Shown here piece after piece: positions 1 through 7,839 of a stretch of 36,150 nt of DNA. The stretch is taken from contig CAMYIG010000012.1 of the NCBI GenBank assembly GCA_947258425.1, positions 1-36,150 of the forward strand, given 5' to 3'. Below the pieces are notes generated by a model. It had not been told where the DNA came from, searched no databases, and saw nothing but the letters and a program-made list of their open reading frames with translations. The DNA is from SZUA-76 sp945787585 (lineage in GTDB: Bacteria > Pseudomonadota > Gammaproteobacteria > SZUA-140). Position 1 is the stretch's first letter, and every line of letters begins with the position of its first letter. The translations under genes and the position numbers were made by a program.

Positions 1-63
1 GCAGTCGAATCGTCGGTAGATACATAAATCGATTTTTTCAATTAATAATGATTTTACAATCAA

Positions 64-94
64 TTGGATCGAAGACAGGGTTCGCCGTTATGAT
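64..94 (+). promoter_or_regulatory. Weak candidate promoter for the rubrerythrin operon
   Basis: A TTGGAT hexamer at 64-69 and a TATGAT hexamer at 89-94 could be -35 and -10 elements. The 19-base spacing is longer than the usual 16-18, so the call is tentative. The leader that follows contains an AGGAG ribosome binding site at 126-130, eight bases before the rubrerythrin ATG. Confidence 0.25.
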
Positions 95-138
95 CTACAT
101 CGTACTCACAAACTCAGAGCAAAACAGGAGCACAGATC

Positions 139-615
139 ATGACCAACAAGGATATTTCACAAACCGTTAAGAACCTGGAGGCTGCCTTCGCTGGAGAATC
201 GATGGCGAACCGTAAATATCTGTTTTTTGCACGCCGCTGCCGTGAGCTCGGTGCTAACGATGTTGCAGAAGTGTTTGAGCACACTGCCGCACAGGAAACA
301 GAGCACGCACTGGCACATCTGGAGTTACTTTACCCCGCCGACACCTTGAGCGTTGAAAAGATGCTACAAATGGCGATTGAGGGTGAAACCTATGAATATA
401 CAGAGATGTACCCGGCTTTTCGCCATACCGCCCTGGAAGAGCAGGAGCATCAGGCCGTCAGTGAAATGGACGAGCAGATCGAAGAGTCCAAAGAGCATGC
501 GGAACGTTTTGCCAAAACACTCAAAATTGCTGAGAAACGCTTTGCGGCATTGACCAAAATTGAAGAAAGACATGCCAATAACTATCGTAATACACTTGAG
601 CAGTTTTCGCAGTAA
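139..615 (+). CDS. rbr: Rubrerythrin (diiron domain only)
   Basis: This is a 158-residue ferritin-like diiron protein of the rubrerythrin family, cytoplasmic, expected to reduce hydrogen peroxide with electrons from rubredoxin. Candidate iron ligands are visible: Glu20 in AGESMANRKY, the ExxH pair ETEH at 53-56, the EGETYEYTEMYPAF segment near residues 81-94 that matches the second helix pair of rubrerythrins, and EERH near the C-terminus. Classical rubrerythrins (about 190 residues) carry a C-terminal rubredoxin domain with two CxxC motifs. That domain is absent here, and a stand-alone rubredoxin gene follows 52 bases downstream. A good AGGAG site precedes the ATG. The family is certain. The peroxidase role is inferred from the family and the neighbours. 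Confidence 0.93.
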   Translation: MTNKDISQTVKNLEAAFAGESMANRKYLFFARRCRELGANDVAEVFEHTAAQETEHALAHLELLYPADTLSVEKMLQMAIEGETYEYTEMYPAFRHTALEEQEHQAVSEMDEQIEESKEHAERFAKTLKIAEKRFAALTKIEERHANNYRNTLEQFSQ

Positions 616-667
616 ACTAACTCGCGGTTGATTACGTAACTGACATCGATACATCAGGAGAGTAAAT

Positions 668-832
668 ATGAAGAAGTGGAAATGCATTATTTGTGGATTT
701 GTTTATGACGAAGCGGAAGGTATTCCTGCTGAAGGCATTGCAGCCGGCACACACTGGGATGATATTCCTGCCAGCTGGGAATGCCCAGATTGCGGTGCAG
801 GAAAAGATGATTTTGAGATGATTGAGGTCTAA
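668..832 (+). CDS. rubA: Rubredoxin
   Basis: This 54-residue protein is a complete one-domain rubredoxin, a cytoplasmic one-electron carrier with an Fe(SCys)4 centre. It begins MKKWKCIICG and has the paired ligand motifs CIICG (Cys6, Cys9) and CPDCG (Cys39, Cys42). It also has the typical FVYDEAEG segment after the first pair and the aromatic GTHWDDIPASW stretch before the second. The ATG follows a CAGGAG site with good spacing. It sits between rubrerythrin and a rubredoxin reductase on the same strand, with three bases between its stop and the next start, so the three are probably co-transcribed. The likely job is to shuttle electrons from the reductase to rubrerythrin. Other acceptors such as an alkane hydroxylase are possible, but none lies in this window. 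Confidence 0.95.
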   Translation: MKKWKCIICGFVYDEAEGIPAEGIAAGTHWDDIPASWECPDCGAGKDDFEMIEV

Positions 833-835
833 GAC

Positions 836-1984
836 GTGCCACAGTCAGACCCAATTGTCATCATCGGCAGTGGATTGGCGGGCTATACATTAGCCCGCGA
901 GTTTCGCAAGCTCGATAAAACCACAGCGTTAACCATCATCACTCATGATGACGGCACCTTTTATTCAAAACCGATGCTATCCAATGCATTGAGCAAGCGC
1001 AAAACGGCCGTACTACTTGCAATGTCCACTGCGGATGAGATGGCGGCTACGCTACATGCCACCATCATGACTCACACTCAAGTCACGGCTATTGATGCGG
1101 CACAACATGTGGTCATCACATCAAATGGAGATATTCCCTATCACTCACTGGTACTCGCCTGTGGGGCTATCCCGATTCGCCCACCGATGGAAGGCGATGC
1201 GGTTGATGATGTGTTATCGATCAACAATCTTACTGACTATGCACACTTTCGTGAACGCCTTGAATCTGCACAACGGGTGGCGATCATCGGCCCGGGGCTC
1301 ATCGGCTGCGAGTTTGGCAACGATCTGATTAATACAGGTAAGGCAGTAACTATCATTGGCCCAGACGCTTATCCAATCAGCGGGCTATTACCTGTCACAG
1401 TCGGCCATGCGTTAAAGTTTGCCCTTTCATCACAGGGGGTTGCATGGCATCTTGGAACGACCGCCAAAGCGGTAAATCACAACCACGGTGGGTTTCGCAT
1501 CACACTCGATAGTGGTTCTGAGATTACGGCAGATCTGGTAATTTCAGCCGTCGGCCTGCGGCCCAACGTTACCCTCGCTGAAACAGCAGGGCTCAACGTC
1601 AATCGTGGTATTGTCACTGATCAATTTTTGCAGACATCAATAAACAACCTCTACGCACTAGGCGATTGTGCTGAAGTAAATGGAATGAACCTCCCTTTTA
1701 TCGCGCCCATGATGATTGGAGCACGTGCACTGGCCAAGACATTAAATGGTGAGCCGACAGCGGTTAAATATCCTGCCATGCCGGTGGTCATTAAAACTCC
1801 CAGTTGCCCGCTCGTCGTCTCTCCACCACCACGGAATGCCAAAGGTGAATGGCAGTACGAAGGAGATGCGCCCAATATCATAGCGCGCTTTAATGATACC
1901 GATGGGAATTTACTCGGATTTACCCTCGCAGGCACAGCCGTGATTGATAAGCAGAACTTTACCCATCTACTACATCAAATTTAA
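836..1984 (+). CDS. rubB: Rubredoxin-NAD(P)+ reductase (FAD flavoprotein)
   Basis: This 382-residue pyridine-nucleotide-disulfide-oxidoreductase-fold flavoprotein would transfer electrons from NAD(P)H through FAD to rubredoxin. The FAD-binding dinucleotide fold is at the N-terminus (IIGSGLAGYTLAREF, about residues 9-23). A second fold for NAD(P)H is seen at GPGLIGCEFGND (about 151-162), and the late FAD motif at ALGDCAEVNG (about 274-283). No redox CxxC of disulfide reductases is visible, which fits the rubredoxin or ferredoxin reductase branch. Start: GTG at 836, three bases after the rubredoxin stop, which suggests translational coupling. Length fits the family (about 380-395). With rubrerythrin and rubredoxin upstream it completes a peroxide-reduction chain. 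The electron-donor preference cannot be read from the sequence. Confidence 0.9.
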   Translation: MPQSDPIVIIGSGLAGYTLAREFRKLDKTTALTIITHDDGTFYSKPMLSNALSKRKTAVLLAMSTADEMAATLHATIMTHTQVTAIDAAQHVVITSNGDIPYHSLVLACGAIPIRPPMEGDAVDDVLSINNLTDYAHFRERLESAQRVAIIGPGLIGCEFGNDLINTGKAVTIIGPDAYPISGLLPVTVGHALKFALSSQGVAWHLGTTAKAVNHNHGGFRITLDSGSEITADLVISAVGLRPNVTLAETAGLNVNRGIVTDQFLQTSINNLYALGDCAEVNGMNLPFIAPMMIGARALAKTLNGEPTAVKYPAMPVVIKTPSCPLVVSPPPRNAKGEWQYEGDAPNIIARFNDTDGNLLGFTLAGTAVIDKQNFTHLLHQI

Positions 1985-2301
1985 TTACTATTATTTCGAA
2001 AAACTGCAATCACCATACGGTCATGCAGTGTCACAGGCTTTTACTTTCCCCCGCGGCTTTCTAATAAACGCCACTGTTTGAGCGATTCGATATCACGCTT
2101 ATCTCAGCCTCACCCTTCCTGTCAGTCAAAGACATTCTATTAATAATAGATTATTTACATCAATAATATATTCCTATGTTGTGAAGTCGCTCAAGTTTCT
2201 AACTTGAGTAATATTTATAATTGCTTTGAGAATGGAGAATGCAGTGAAAATAATAACGAGTCTGTGCACTGCCAATGAATACAACGTTCGAGAAACTAAA
2301 T
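1985..2301 (+). other. Intergenic region with palindrome and TATAAT box
   Basis: This 317-base AT-rich gap holds no convincing gene. I see no clear terminator for the rubredoxin operon. Near its right end are an inverted repeat and a perfect TATAAT hexamer, annotated separately. An ATG at 2275 is in frame with the lipoprotein gene but lacks a ribosome binding site. Confidence 0.6.
2190..2221 (+). promoter_or_regulatory. Candidate promoter with overlapping 19-base palindrome
   Basis: CTCAAGTT (2190-2197) and AACTTGAG (2201-2208) form a perfect 8-base inverted repeat around a TCT centre. A perfect TATAAT lies at 2216-2221. No good -35 hexamer is found 16-18 bases upstream. The palindrome sits where the -35 should be, the arrangement expected for a regulator-dependent promoter. 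The run after the repeat is not a T tract, so a terminator is less likely. The target would be the lipoprotein/DUF1501 pair. Confidence 0.4.
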
Positions 2302-3849
2302 ATGAGAGCAATAATAAAACAAGCGTTTTTAGTGATAGTAACAGCCACGATACTGACGGCTTGTAAACCTGACTCACCAAGTCAGGGCGCTGATACAGAA
2401 AGTACTACCAGACTATTTGGTGCCGAAGTGGTGACAGGTGAAGCGGCCGCGCTGACATCGGGCGAGTACAATCAATTTTCTACAGAACAACAATTCGCCA
2501 TTTCAAACCGCTTAATGGGCACACTCTATAAAGGCGTACCTGTTGACGAGTTTTTTAATCTTACTCAGGGGCTGACCTCTCCGGGCATGGGGAATGGCGG
2601 TAATTTTATCAACCGAACCGCCCTTCAGCTTACTAAAGAACTCCCTGATGCGAACGGTTACATCCAGCAAATCAACGAAAACTATGACTTCAACTCAACC
2701 CGTTATGCACAAGAGATGCCGCTGGCATTGATGTTTGAACTGCCCGTCAGTCGCGATCTCTTTTCACACTGGATGGCCTACACATTAGCAAACACGATCC
2801 TCTTTTCACCGGCGCTTGAGATGGACTCAGCCGATTACTTTGACGTTCACAGAGTCTATAGCAAACTCGTCGGTCGTATTAATTCAAACATGAGTATCCG
2901 CGATATTATCTATCAGCATATGATTTCTCAGGAAAACTGGCGTCGTTTTCGCTCACCAGAAGACAATACTCGCGAAATGATCGAAATCTACCTTGGTCTG
3001 TTCGATAGAGATGACGAAGTACCCAAAGCCTCTCAAGCGTGTCAAAACTGGTATTTAACGGGAGACGATCAGGACTACCAACTGGTCATCACACTGGACG
3101 AAAATATAGTGCCGCAAAAAGTCCTTGGCCAGTGGATAAACACCTGTTTTGATTTTTATCGCACAGTATCAAGCCACCCAAGGGTCATTGCCAGAGTGAC
3201 TACTGTGTTGGTCGATCAATTCTTTGTTGATATGGATCAAGCTAAACGTGCTGCACTGGTACAGAGCATCGTGAACAGTAATCCAACACGTTTTGAACAT
3301 ATTTTTACCGCCATCCTTTTTTCACGCGAATACCTGCTGAATAGTGACCGTGCGAGAGGATTGGAGGAGACCTTTTTTAATATTGCACATCGTACTCAGT
3401 GGCGGCCATACAGACGTTTTTTTCAGGATTTAAATAACCCCTCTGGCAGCGCTTCCAACCCCACCCTGGCCCAAATGAAGCAGCCGGGAATGACCCTGAA
3501 ACTAGGCCGTTGGGCAGAACAGCCACTGGATTCGCTTAGCTTTTCCTATTACCACAAATTGGTGCGCGAACGCCTGTTGCTCGATCGAAGGACTAACTTA
3601 ACCAATGATAACGATGCTGGCTGGGAACCCGGTTTTCTAGAGAAAGCGGCTGATTTAAATCCGACTGACTTTATCCACTACCTCTTTTTGAGCACCATCG
3701 GGCGTAAAGCGAACAATCAGGAGCTTACTGTTTTAAACGGTGTCATCGACAGTCGAAACTACGGAAATAATCGAACAGGACAGACCATGATCACATTTGA
3801 TTATATCTCCCGACTCCCCGAGACATATTTCAATAATAGTATAAATTAA
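2302..3849 (+). CDS. Large uncharacterised lipoprotein paired with DUF1501 protein
   Basis: I do not recognise a named function. From the ATG at 2302 the product has 515 residues and opens with a textbook lipoprotein signal: charged MRAIIKQ, a hydrophobic core, then the lipobox ILTA-Cys21. The residue after Cys is Lys, not Asp, which favours sorting to the outer membrane. An in-frame ATG at 2275 would add nine residues before the signal and has no ribosome binding site, so I prefer 2302. The mature part is soluble, mostly helical by composition. It contains a segment LFLSTIGRKANNQEL near the C-terminus, similar in style to domains that accompany DUF1501 or planctomycete-type cytochrome proteins. 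It ends 15 bases before the Tat-exported DUF1501 gene, so the two probably form a secreted or envelope pair. No catalytic motif was found. Confidence 0.75.
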   Translation: MRAIIKQAFLVIVTATILTACKPDSPSQGADTESTTRLFGAEVVTGEAAALTSGEYNQFSTEQQFAISNRLMGTLYKGVPVDEFFNLTQGLTSPGMGNGGNFINRTALQLTKELPDANGYIQQINENYDFNSTRYAQEMPLALMFELPVSRDLFSHWMAYTLANTILFSPALEMDSADYFDVHRVYSKLVGRINSNMSIRDIIYQHMISQENWRRFRSPEDNTREMIEIYLGLFDRDDEVPKASQACQNWYLTGDDQDYQLVITLDENIVPQKVLGQWINTCFDFYRTVSSHPRVIARVTTVLVDQFFVDMDQAKRAALVQSIVNSNPTRFEHIFTAILFSREYLLNSDRARGLEETFFNIAHRTQWRPYRRFFQDLNNPSGSASNPTLAQMKQPGMTLKLGRWAEQPLDSLSFSYYHKLVRERLLLDRRTNLTNDNDAGWEPGFLEKAADLNPTDFIHYLFLSTIGRKANNQELTVLNGVIDSRNYGNNRTGQTMITFDYISRLPETYFNNSIN

Positions 3850-3864
3850 GCAGGTATCATTATT

Positions 3865-5319
3865 ATGGAAAGAAGACAATTCCTGAAACATCTTGGCGTC
3901 CTGGGCGGTGCCTGTACAGCCGCGTCGATACTAGGCGGTCGTAGCCTCATCTCACCTGCCCATGCCGCACTCAATACTGGCAACGCCAATAACATCGTGC
4001 TAAACGAAGTCAATTACGTACGACCTGCCGTACTGCCGCAGGTGATTCATATCTTTCTTTACGGTGGCCCCTCCGAGCTGGCAGGCAACCTCACCAACAT
4101 CGAAGATATAAATGCCAATTCACAAAACCCTTACCCCACTAACCTTGACCCAAATGATGCCAACACTATTATCACTCCCAATAATTTCTGGGGTGGCGGC
4201 AATAACGGGGCTGGTGGAGAAATCATGGAGAGCCTGATTGCATCGGGTGATATGACAATCTACCGTACACTGAATCGTATTAAAGAAGACTCTAAAGCAC
4301 ATCGCACCAGTATTTTTCAAAACCTGACAGGCCATCTGGATGCTGAAAACAGTCCGGGCATAGCGACCACACTGGCAGCCGTTTTAAGTGCTCATGATGC
4401 CTTTGGTAAAGCCCCTGAAGATATGATACTGCCCTTTGTCTCGTTCGAGGGTGATTCACTTATATTTCAGTTAGCGGGCCTTGATATTCCACTCGGTGCT
4501 AAATATGTAGCACTCGATCAGAACTTTCGTAATCCTTATGATCGTAATAATAATTCATTCGTTTCTGGTCAGGGTGGTTCAGATCCAGCCAATCTTGTCG
4601 GTGCGAATGAGGATGCTATTGATGCACTTGCGCGCAGTACAGCACAAAGTGAAAAATTCCTAAAAGTGAGAGAGGCATTCACTAAACGTCGTGAACTCGC
4701 TGACTTTATTCGTGCCAGTTTTAATGAAACGGCAATTGATGCGAGTCTTCCTGTTGATCCAAGTACAACCCTGCCAATCGCCTACCCTAATACTAATTTT
4801 GGCAATCGCATGAAGGCAGCTGTCAGCCTGGCCATCAACAACCCTGATAGTTTGTTCATTTCAATGGGCAGTGGTGGCCTCGGTGGCTGGGATGATCACG
4901 ACTCAAGCCTGATAGAGTACCCCGCACGCATGCGCGATTTGATGAGCTCACTGGAAATCGCCGTTAAACATATGAACCTCACCAATCGTGACAATATCAT
5001 CATCAATGTCTATGGCGATTTTGGTCGTAATGTGAACTTGAATAACTCAATCGGCTGGGATCATGGCAACAATCAGAATCTGATGACGCTGGGTGGAAAA
5101 GGGATCCCTGGACGCACATTGGGTAAGATTGTCGGTAAAACAATGCGCATTGGTGCCTCAGGTGTGAATCGTCAGTTCACTTCACCAACCAGTGATAGCT
5201 ATCAGGCAGAACCGTTCTCGGTTGCTTCATCGGTATATAAGTATTTTGGTGTACAAAATGGAAATGTACTTAATGATGATCCGCCACTGGATGAGAATGC
5301 GCCCAACGAAGCGATTTAA
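3865..5319 (+). CDS. Tat-exported DUF1501 family protein
   Basis: This 484-residue protein begins MERRQFLKHLG, a twin-arginine export signal, followed by a Gly/Ala-rich core and a likely cleavage at SPAHA-ALN (about residue 35). It is probably folded with a cofactor or metal before export. The body matches DUF1501, a family related in fold to alkaline phosphatases and sulfatases. Supporting segments are an N-terminal VIHIFLYGGPSE strand, a central GGLGGWDDHDS motif, and a late YGDFGRNVNLNNSIGWDHGN motif with Asp and His residues in metal-ligand-like positions. Its substrate is unknown. It lies 15 bases after the lipoprotein gene and probably shares its promoter. It converges on the apbE gene with only 17 bases between the stops. 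Family assignment is strong. Enzymatic activity is unproven for the family. Confidence 0.82.
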   Translation: MERRQFLKHLGVLGGACTAASILGGRSLISPAHAALNTGNANNIVLNEVNYVRPAVLPQVIHIFLYGGPSELAGNLTNIEDINANSQNPYPTNLDPNDANTIITPNNFWGGGNNGAGGEIMESLIASGDMTIYRTLNRIKEDSKAHRTSIFQNLTGHLDAENSPGIATTLAAVLSAHDAFGKAPEDMILPFVSFEGDSLIFQLAGLDIPLGAKYVALDQNFRNPYDRNNNSFVSGQGGSDPANLVGANEDAIDALARSTAQSEKFLKVREAFTKRRELADFIRASFNETAIDASLPVDPSTTLPIAYPNTNFGNRMKAAVSLAINNPDSLFISMGSGGLGGWDDHDSSLIEYPARMRDLMSSLEIAVKHMNLTNRDNIIINVYGDFGRNVNLNNSIGWDHGNNQNLMTLGGKGIPGRTLGKIVGKTMRIGASGVNRQFTSPTSDSYQAEPFSVASSVYKYFGVQNGNVLNDDPPLDENAPNEAI

Positions 5320-5336
5320 ACAGATGAACTAGCTGC

Positions 5337-6230
5337 TTAGAGACAGAGGAATTCAACGCCCTGCTGCCTAAGAAATGCTTCAGCACCCCCCCCTTCAAGA
5401 ATCGCAAACGTTGCAAGCATCCCGGCCTCCATGCAGGTTGATGCTACTGTCGTCACTGAACGCGGGGCATCGGCAACAGGCCACCCGGTTCGAGGGTCCA
5501 GGATATGTCCGTATCGTACACCGTCTTTAAGCAAGTAGCGCCGCGCATCGCCACTCGTGGCGACCGCGCCCTTGGTGAGCGTAATAAGACCACATTGATG
5601 ATCACCGCTCCGCGCTGGGTCGTCGATCGCAATCTCCCACGCGCTACCATCCGTACGAGGCCCTAGCGCACATAGATCACCACCAAAGTTAATTAACACA
5701 CCACTGCTGATATGGGGAGTGAGCAACAGTGCAGTGCGGTCAACGGCATACTCTTTGCCGATGCCGCCTAAATCGATTTCCATTCCAGGCAGTAGTTTCA
5801 ATACAGCCGAGTGCCATTCAACTTTAGACCAGCCAACCCGCGATAATACTACTTTCACAGCGTCAGACCGAGGTACACCAGCGCTGCCATCAAACTGCCA
5901 CACCTCACGTAATACGCCTGATGTGATATCAAAGCGACCCTTACTCAAGTGATAACATTGATCTGCATAATTTAGTAACAGTGCAGTCTCTTCATCCACA
6001 GTAACGGGTTGCCCACAAGCATGGTTGAGTTTGAAAATGATGTTGTCATCACGATAACGACTGAATTTTTTCTCGATGCGTCTGGCTTCATGTTCGGCAA
6101 TAGATAAAAGGTACAACGCGAGCGCACGGTCTGGGGTATCCATCAATAGCTCACAGGGACTCGCCATCGCATTAAACCGACCAACCCACAGGCCATTCTC
6201 TCTTGTCAGTTCTCTAGTTTCTGCCTTCAA
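5337..6230 (-). CDS. apbE: ApbE-type FAD:protein FMN transferase
   Basis: This 297-residue ApbE-family protein is expected to move FMN from FAD onto a Thr or Ser of a target protein, using Mg2+. Family marks are F-N-AMASPCEL near residue 20, KGRFDITSG (97-105), EIDLGGIGKEYAVD (151-164), INFGGDL (180-186), TSGDARRY (225-232) and GHILDPRTGWPV (241-252). Two features are odd. There is no signal peptide or lipobox, and only 17 bases separate it from the upstream stop, so none seems to have been missed. In the usual ADALAT-like motif the Mg-binding Asp appears to be Gly270 (EAGMLAT), although Thr274 is kept. The C-terminus also stops early relative to longer homologues. It is the last gene of the TlpA-DUF4266-DUF3570 set, and the neighbouring barrel has a flavinylation motif, making it the obvious substrate candidate. 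Confidence 0.88.
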   Translation of the reverse strand: MKAETRELTRENGLWVGRFNAMASPCELLMDTPDRALALYLLSIAEHEARRIEKKFSRYRDDNIIFKLNHACGQPVTVDEETALLLNYADQCYHLSKGRFDITSGVLREVWQFDGSAGVPRSDAVKVVLSRVGWSKVEWHSAVLKLLPGMEIDLGGIGKEYAVDRTALLLTPHISSGVLINFGGDLCALGPRTDGSAWEIAIDDPARSGDHQCGLITLTKGAVATSGDARRYLLKDGVRYGHILDPRTGWPVADAPRSVTTVASTCMEAGMLATFAILEGGGAEAFLRQQGVEFLCL

Positions 6231-6247
6231 TTGATAAAGCTCAGTAT

Positions 6248-7579
6248 CTAAAATTTAAACGCAAACGTCCCCTGGTAAACCAGTGCTTTCATGTCTGGTA
6301 ATGAAGCACCCGAATAGCTCTGGACTATATATTCAGCACGCATTGTAAATGCCCCATTTTTACTCAGTTCTTTTCCGAACTTCAGTCCAATACTATAGGT
6401 GTTCAGCTTACCAAGACGATAATCGGCGCTGGCATACTGGGGTAAATCATTCACAGCAGAATCTAGTGCATTATGAAAAAAATCAGCGCTCGATTGCGTG
6501 TTGTATCTAACATGAGGCTGCAGGTAGTGCTTTGGTGCGTAATCATAACGATATTTATAATCAATGGTATGCGATGTAATGCCCCAGTCATCCCAGAAAT
6601 ATCGATAGGAAAAATCCACTACTTTTTTTTCGCTAAGCTGGCTGACCGTCTTCCAGTAAAGGCTATTGCGTACGCGCCTGTCTGGGCGCTTTTCATAGAG
6701 AATCAAAACCTCCTCACCATCGAGGTTATAATCTACGACACTTATCAGCTTATAGGGATCGGTAAGATAGCCCAGTGATACGCCGTGGCTAAAATTCAAT
6801 TGCGTAATCGTGCGTTTATTGATTACCTGTGTAACACCAATCACACCATCAAATACCCGTTTATTACCATTACCAAACCGAGGATTGGTAATATTGCAGT
6901 TAGCCCATGCGGGTAATTCGGGTGCGGTCTCATTGCAGTTAGCTATCGATAATTCTAAAGGCGTACCACTGCCGGGACTCACTGTCTCATCGAGAAAGGC
7001 AAGACCACCAGTGATTGTCGTATTACGCTGATTGAGATCTAGTGCCAGCGTGGCAGCGGCCCCATATGAGGTAAAATCATTTTCAGATGAAAAGCTTCCC
7101 TCAAAAACACGCTTTAGTGTGCGTGTCATCGGTTTTTCCCAGCTCAGGTCAATCGCCGCTCGCTTATCTGTAAACTCAGTCAACCACTTTTTCCCGGCAC
7201 TACCCACATCGTTCACATTCAGGGTAAAACCAGAGGCCGACGTAAAAGGAATACTCCCACCGCTGCCCTGGTCTAGCGGGACAATTCGCCCATTGGGTGA
7301 CGCACCAGTGATGGTGTCGTAGATAATATCTGCACGCACAAACTCATCATCACCAAGATCATTTTCAACGGCGACATGCGTTGTATTCACAGAGACACGC
7401 TCTTCTTCAGAGTAATAGAATGTCGATAAATCTATTCTTGATAATGTGCTATCACGCTCTTCTTCTGCACATACCGACGATAAAGAACCCGATAAAACGG
7501 TACATGTCGCCATAATGAGTGCACTTCGGACCGATGGTTTTGGCGTGTATATTTTCGACTTCTTATCTTTTAATTGCAC
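6248..7579 (-). CDS. DUF3570 outer-membrane barrel with flavinylation-like motif
   Basis: This 443-residue protein has a Sec signal peptide (charged start, hydrophobic ALIMATCTVLSG, cleavage probably after SSVCA at about residue 38). The long body has the alternating polar/aromatic strands of a beta-barrel and ends in Phe (YQGTFAFKF), the usual outer-membrane assembly signal. I assign DUF3570 from overall pattern and from the DUF4266 and ApbE neighbours. Just after the signal, residues 88-94 read DTITGAS, an exact match to the ApbE target pattern Dxx(S/T)GA(S/T). Ser94 would be the FMN acceptor. The start overlaps the end of the DUF4266 gene by ten bases, indicating coupled translation. Function is unknown. 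A redox role is inferred from the motif and neighbours. The motif could instead be a conserved barrel turn unrelated to flavin. Confidence 0.82.
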   Translation of the reverse strand: MQLKDKKSKIYTPKPSVRSALIMATCTVLSGSLSSVCAEEERDSTLSRIDLSTFYYSEEERVSVNTTHVAVENDLGDDEFVRADIIYDTITGASPNGRIVPLDQGSGGSIPFTSASGFTLNVNDVGSAGKKWLTEFTDKRAAIDLSWEKPMTRTLKRVFEGSFSSENDFTSYGAAATLALDLNQRNTTITGGLAFLDETVSPGSGTPLELSIANCNETAPELPAWANCNITNPRFGNGNKRVFDGVIGVTQVINKRTITQLNFSHGVSLGYLTDPYKLISVVDYNLDGEEVLILYEKRPDRRVRNSLYWKTVSQLSEKKVVDFSYRYFWDDWGITSHTIDYKYRYDYAPKHYLQPHVRYNTQSSADFFHNALDSAVNDLPQYASADYRLGKLNTYSIGLKFGKELSKNGAFTMRAEYIVQSYSGASLPDMKALVYQGTFAFKF

Positions 7580-7839
7580 CCGCAGCCCCCTCCACCAATA
7601 CCCTGCCCACCGCTGGCACTTTCGCGACTGTAATAAATTTTTTGATCGGCACTGTTTTCCAGTGGGTATGGGTTTAACTGCATTCTCTCCTCTGCCAATA
7701 TTGCCTTATGCCACGGCTCGACCGCTTCTTTCGCAAACATTCCACCGGGTTTCAAGGCGCTACACCCACCTAACAAAAGAGATATCAATATCAAGCTACA
7801 GGGTAATAGACCTTTACGTTTCTTTTCAAATCTTATCAT
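7570..7839 (-). CDS. DUF4266 small lipoprotein with C-terminal CGC tail
   Basis: This 89-residue lipoprotein has a positively charged start (MIRFEKKRKG), a hydrophobic core and the lipobox LLGG-Cys26. The mature chain is only about 64 residues and matches DUF4266: the VEPWHKAILAEERM segment (40-53), a SRESASGG stretch, and a glycine-rich end finishing GGGGCGCN with Cys86 and Cys88. The tail could bind a metal, form a disulfide or be a thioredoxin substrate. I cannot tell which. Its start overlaps the end of the TlpA-like gene by 14 bases and its stop overlaps the DUF3570 start by ten, so all are translated as one unit. No function is established for the family as far as I know. Confidence 0.82.
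   Translation of the reverse strand: MIRFEKKRKGLLPCSLILISLLLGGCSALKPGGMFAKEAVEPWHKAILAEERMQLNPYPLENSADQKIYYSRESASGGQGIGGGGCGCN

Noticed and set aside
45..65. Fur- or PerR-box-like sequence AATAATGATTTTACAATCA before rubrerythrin
   Set aside because: Only the left half matches the Fur consensus (8 of 9). The right half does not, so I do not claim a site.
5320..5336. Bidirectional terminator between the convergent DUF1501 and apbE genes
   Set aside because: Only 17 bases separate the stops and they form no stable stem with a T tract.
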